64,000 nt of DNA from Kutzneria kofuensis (GTDB lineage: Bacteria > Actinomycetota > Actinomycetes > Mycobacteriales > Pseudonocardiaceae): contig NZ_JACHIR010000001.1 of assembly GCF_014203355.1 (NCBI RefSeq), positions 7,380,038-7,444,037 on the forward strand, read 5' to 3'. The notes under the pieces were generated by a model. It had not been told where the DNA came from. It did not search any database and was given only the letters and a program-made list of their open reading frames with translations. Numbering within the stretch: position 1 is the first letter of the stretch; the number at the start of each line of letters is the position of its first letter. This document shows positions 63,750-64,000 of the stretch, piece after piece. The position numbers were made by a program, and so were the translations under genes.

Positions 63750-64000
63750 TCAGCGGCCCGTCCACCTCGGCGGACGCTTCTCGGCGAAGGCCTGGGCGCC
63801 TTCGCGGGCGTCGGCGGAGGCGAAGACGGGGCCGACGATGTCCTGCTGACGGTCGAAAGCCTCCGACGCGGGCCAGTCGGGGGACTCCACGATGACCTTC
63901 TTGGTGGCGCGAACGGCGAGAGGGCCGTTGGCGGCGATCTCGGCGGCCAGGGAGCGGGCGACGGACAGGGCCTCGCCGGGGGAGGCGAGGCGGTTGACGA
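63750..64000 (-). CDS. Enoyl-CoA hydratase/isomerase family protein, C-terminal part (cut by window edge)
   Basis: Minus-strand frame entering from the right edge and ending at TGA 63,752-63,750. The last 83 residues (VNRLASPGEALSVARSLAAE ... AFDRQQDIVGPVFASADARE ... FAEKRPPRWTGR) are the C terminus of a crotonase-fold protein. The catalytic part lies outside the window, so the reaction cannot be told. Confidence 0.85.
   Translation of the reverse strand, partial: VNRLASPGEALSVARSLAAEIAANGPLAVRATKKVIVESPDWPASEAFDRQQDIVGPVFASADAREGAQAFAEKRPPRWTGR

Overview
The window is about 70% GC with strong GC bias at third codon positions, many GTG starts, SARP regulators, a Ser/Thr kinase with an extracellular domain, an MAB_1171c-type module and delta-containing sarcosine oxidase. 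This points to a soil actinomycete, most likely Pseudonocardiales (Kutzneria/Amycolatopsis/Saccharothrix-like). The phylum is well supported; the family is inference. I saw no tRNA, rRNA, CRISPR array, phage or biosynthetic cluster.

Layout. 1-1,700: the last residues of an HNH-endonuclease-like gene, a 120-bp palindrome and a complete IS701-family element with inverted repeats and a CTAA target duplication. 1.7-6.5 kb: DUF4173-like membrane protein, OmpR-type two-component system and a divergent membrane Ser/Thr kinase. 6.6-14.3 kb: fused indolepyruvate:ferredoxin oxidoreductase with a divergent Lrp/AsnC regulator, a DUF5997/LysR-effector-domain pair, an epoxide-hydrolase-like protein, a QorB/QorR-type pair and a cold-shock gene.

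15.7-31.2 kb is the core of the window: a nearly self-contained choline-to-glycine pathway. Its parts are a GMC choline dehydrogenase, betaine aldehyde dehydrogenase, a Rieske betaine demethylase with its own ferredoxin and FAD reductase, a dimethylglycine dehydrogenase-like flavoprotein, heterotetrameric sarcosine oxidase (soxBDAG), an APC permease and an IclR regulator. Three promoters in this block (soxB, ferredoxin, betB) carry the same 36-bp operator, GTTGC-N14-GTTG-N9-CAAC, which makes it look like one regulon.

31-44.3 kb: a membrane protein, a large AfsR/SARP regulator, a polyamine- or omega-amino-acid-type catabolic cluster (two APC permeases, class III aminotransferase, Lrp regulator, divergent aminoaldehyde dehydrogenase), a short BTAD/SARP protein, an AhpD-like protein with a small partner, and an orphan LuxR regulator with a degenerate receiver. 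44.3-51.3 kb: TetR/AidB-like acyl-CoA dehydrogenase pair, an MAB_1171c/ImmA-like/XRE module, GntR/nitrilase divergent pair, a 34-codon small gene, PPOX-fold protein and a small membrane protein. 51.4-64 kb: gltBD, serine hydrolase, SDR, zinc alcohol dehydrogenase, a fatty-acid desaturase/MarR/NTF2-like/NmrA operon, and the end of an enoyl-CoA hydratase gene cut by the window edge.

Several intergenic spaces hold long palindromic repeats. Two families occur twice each (13,942/42,230 and 51,377/58,974). Both show compensatory base changes in their stems, meaning the folded form has been maintained.
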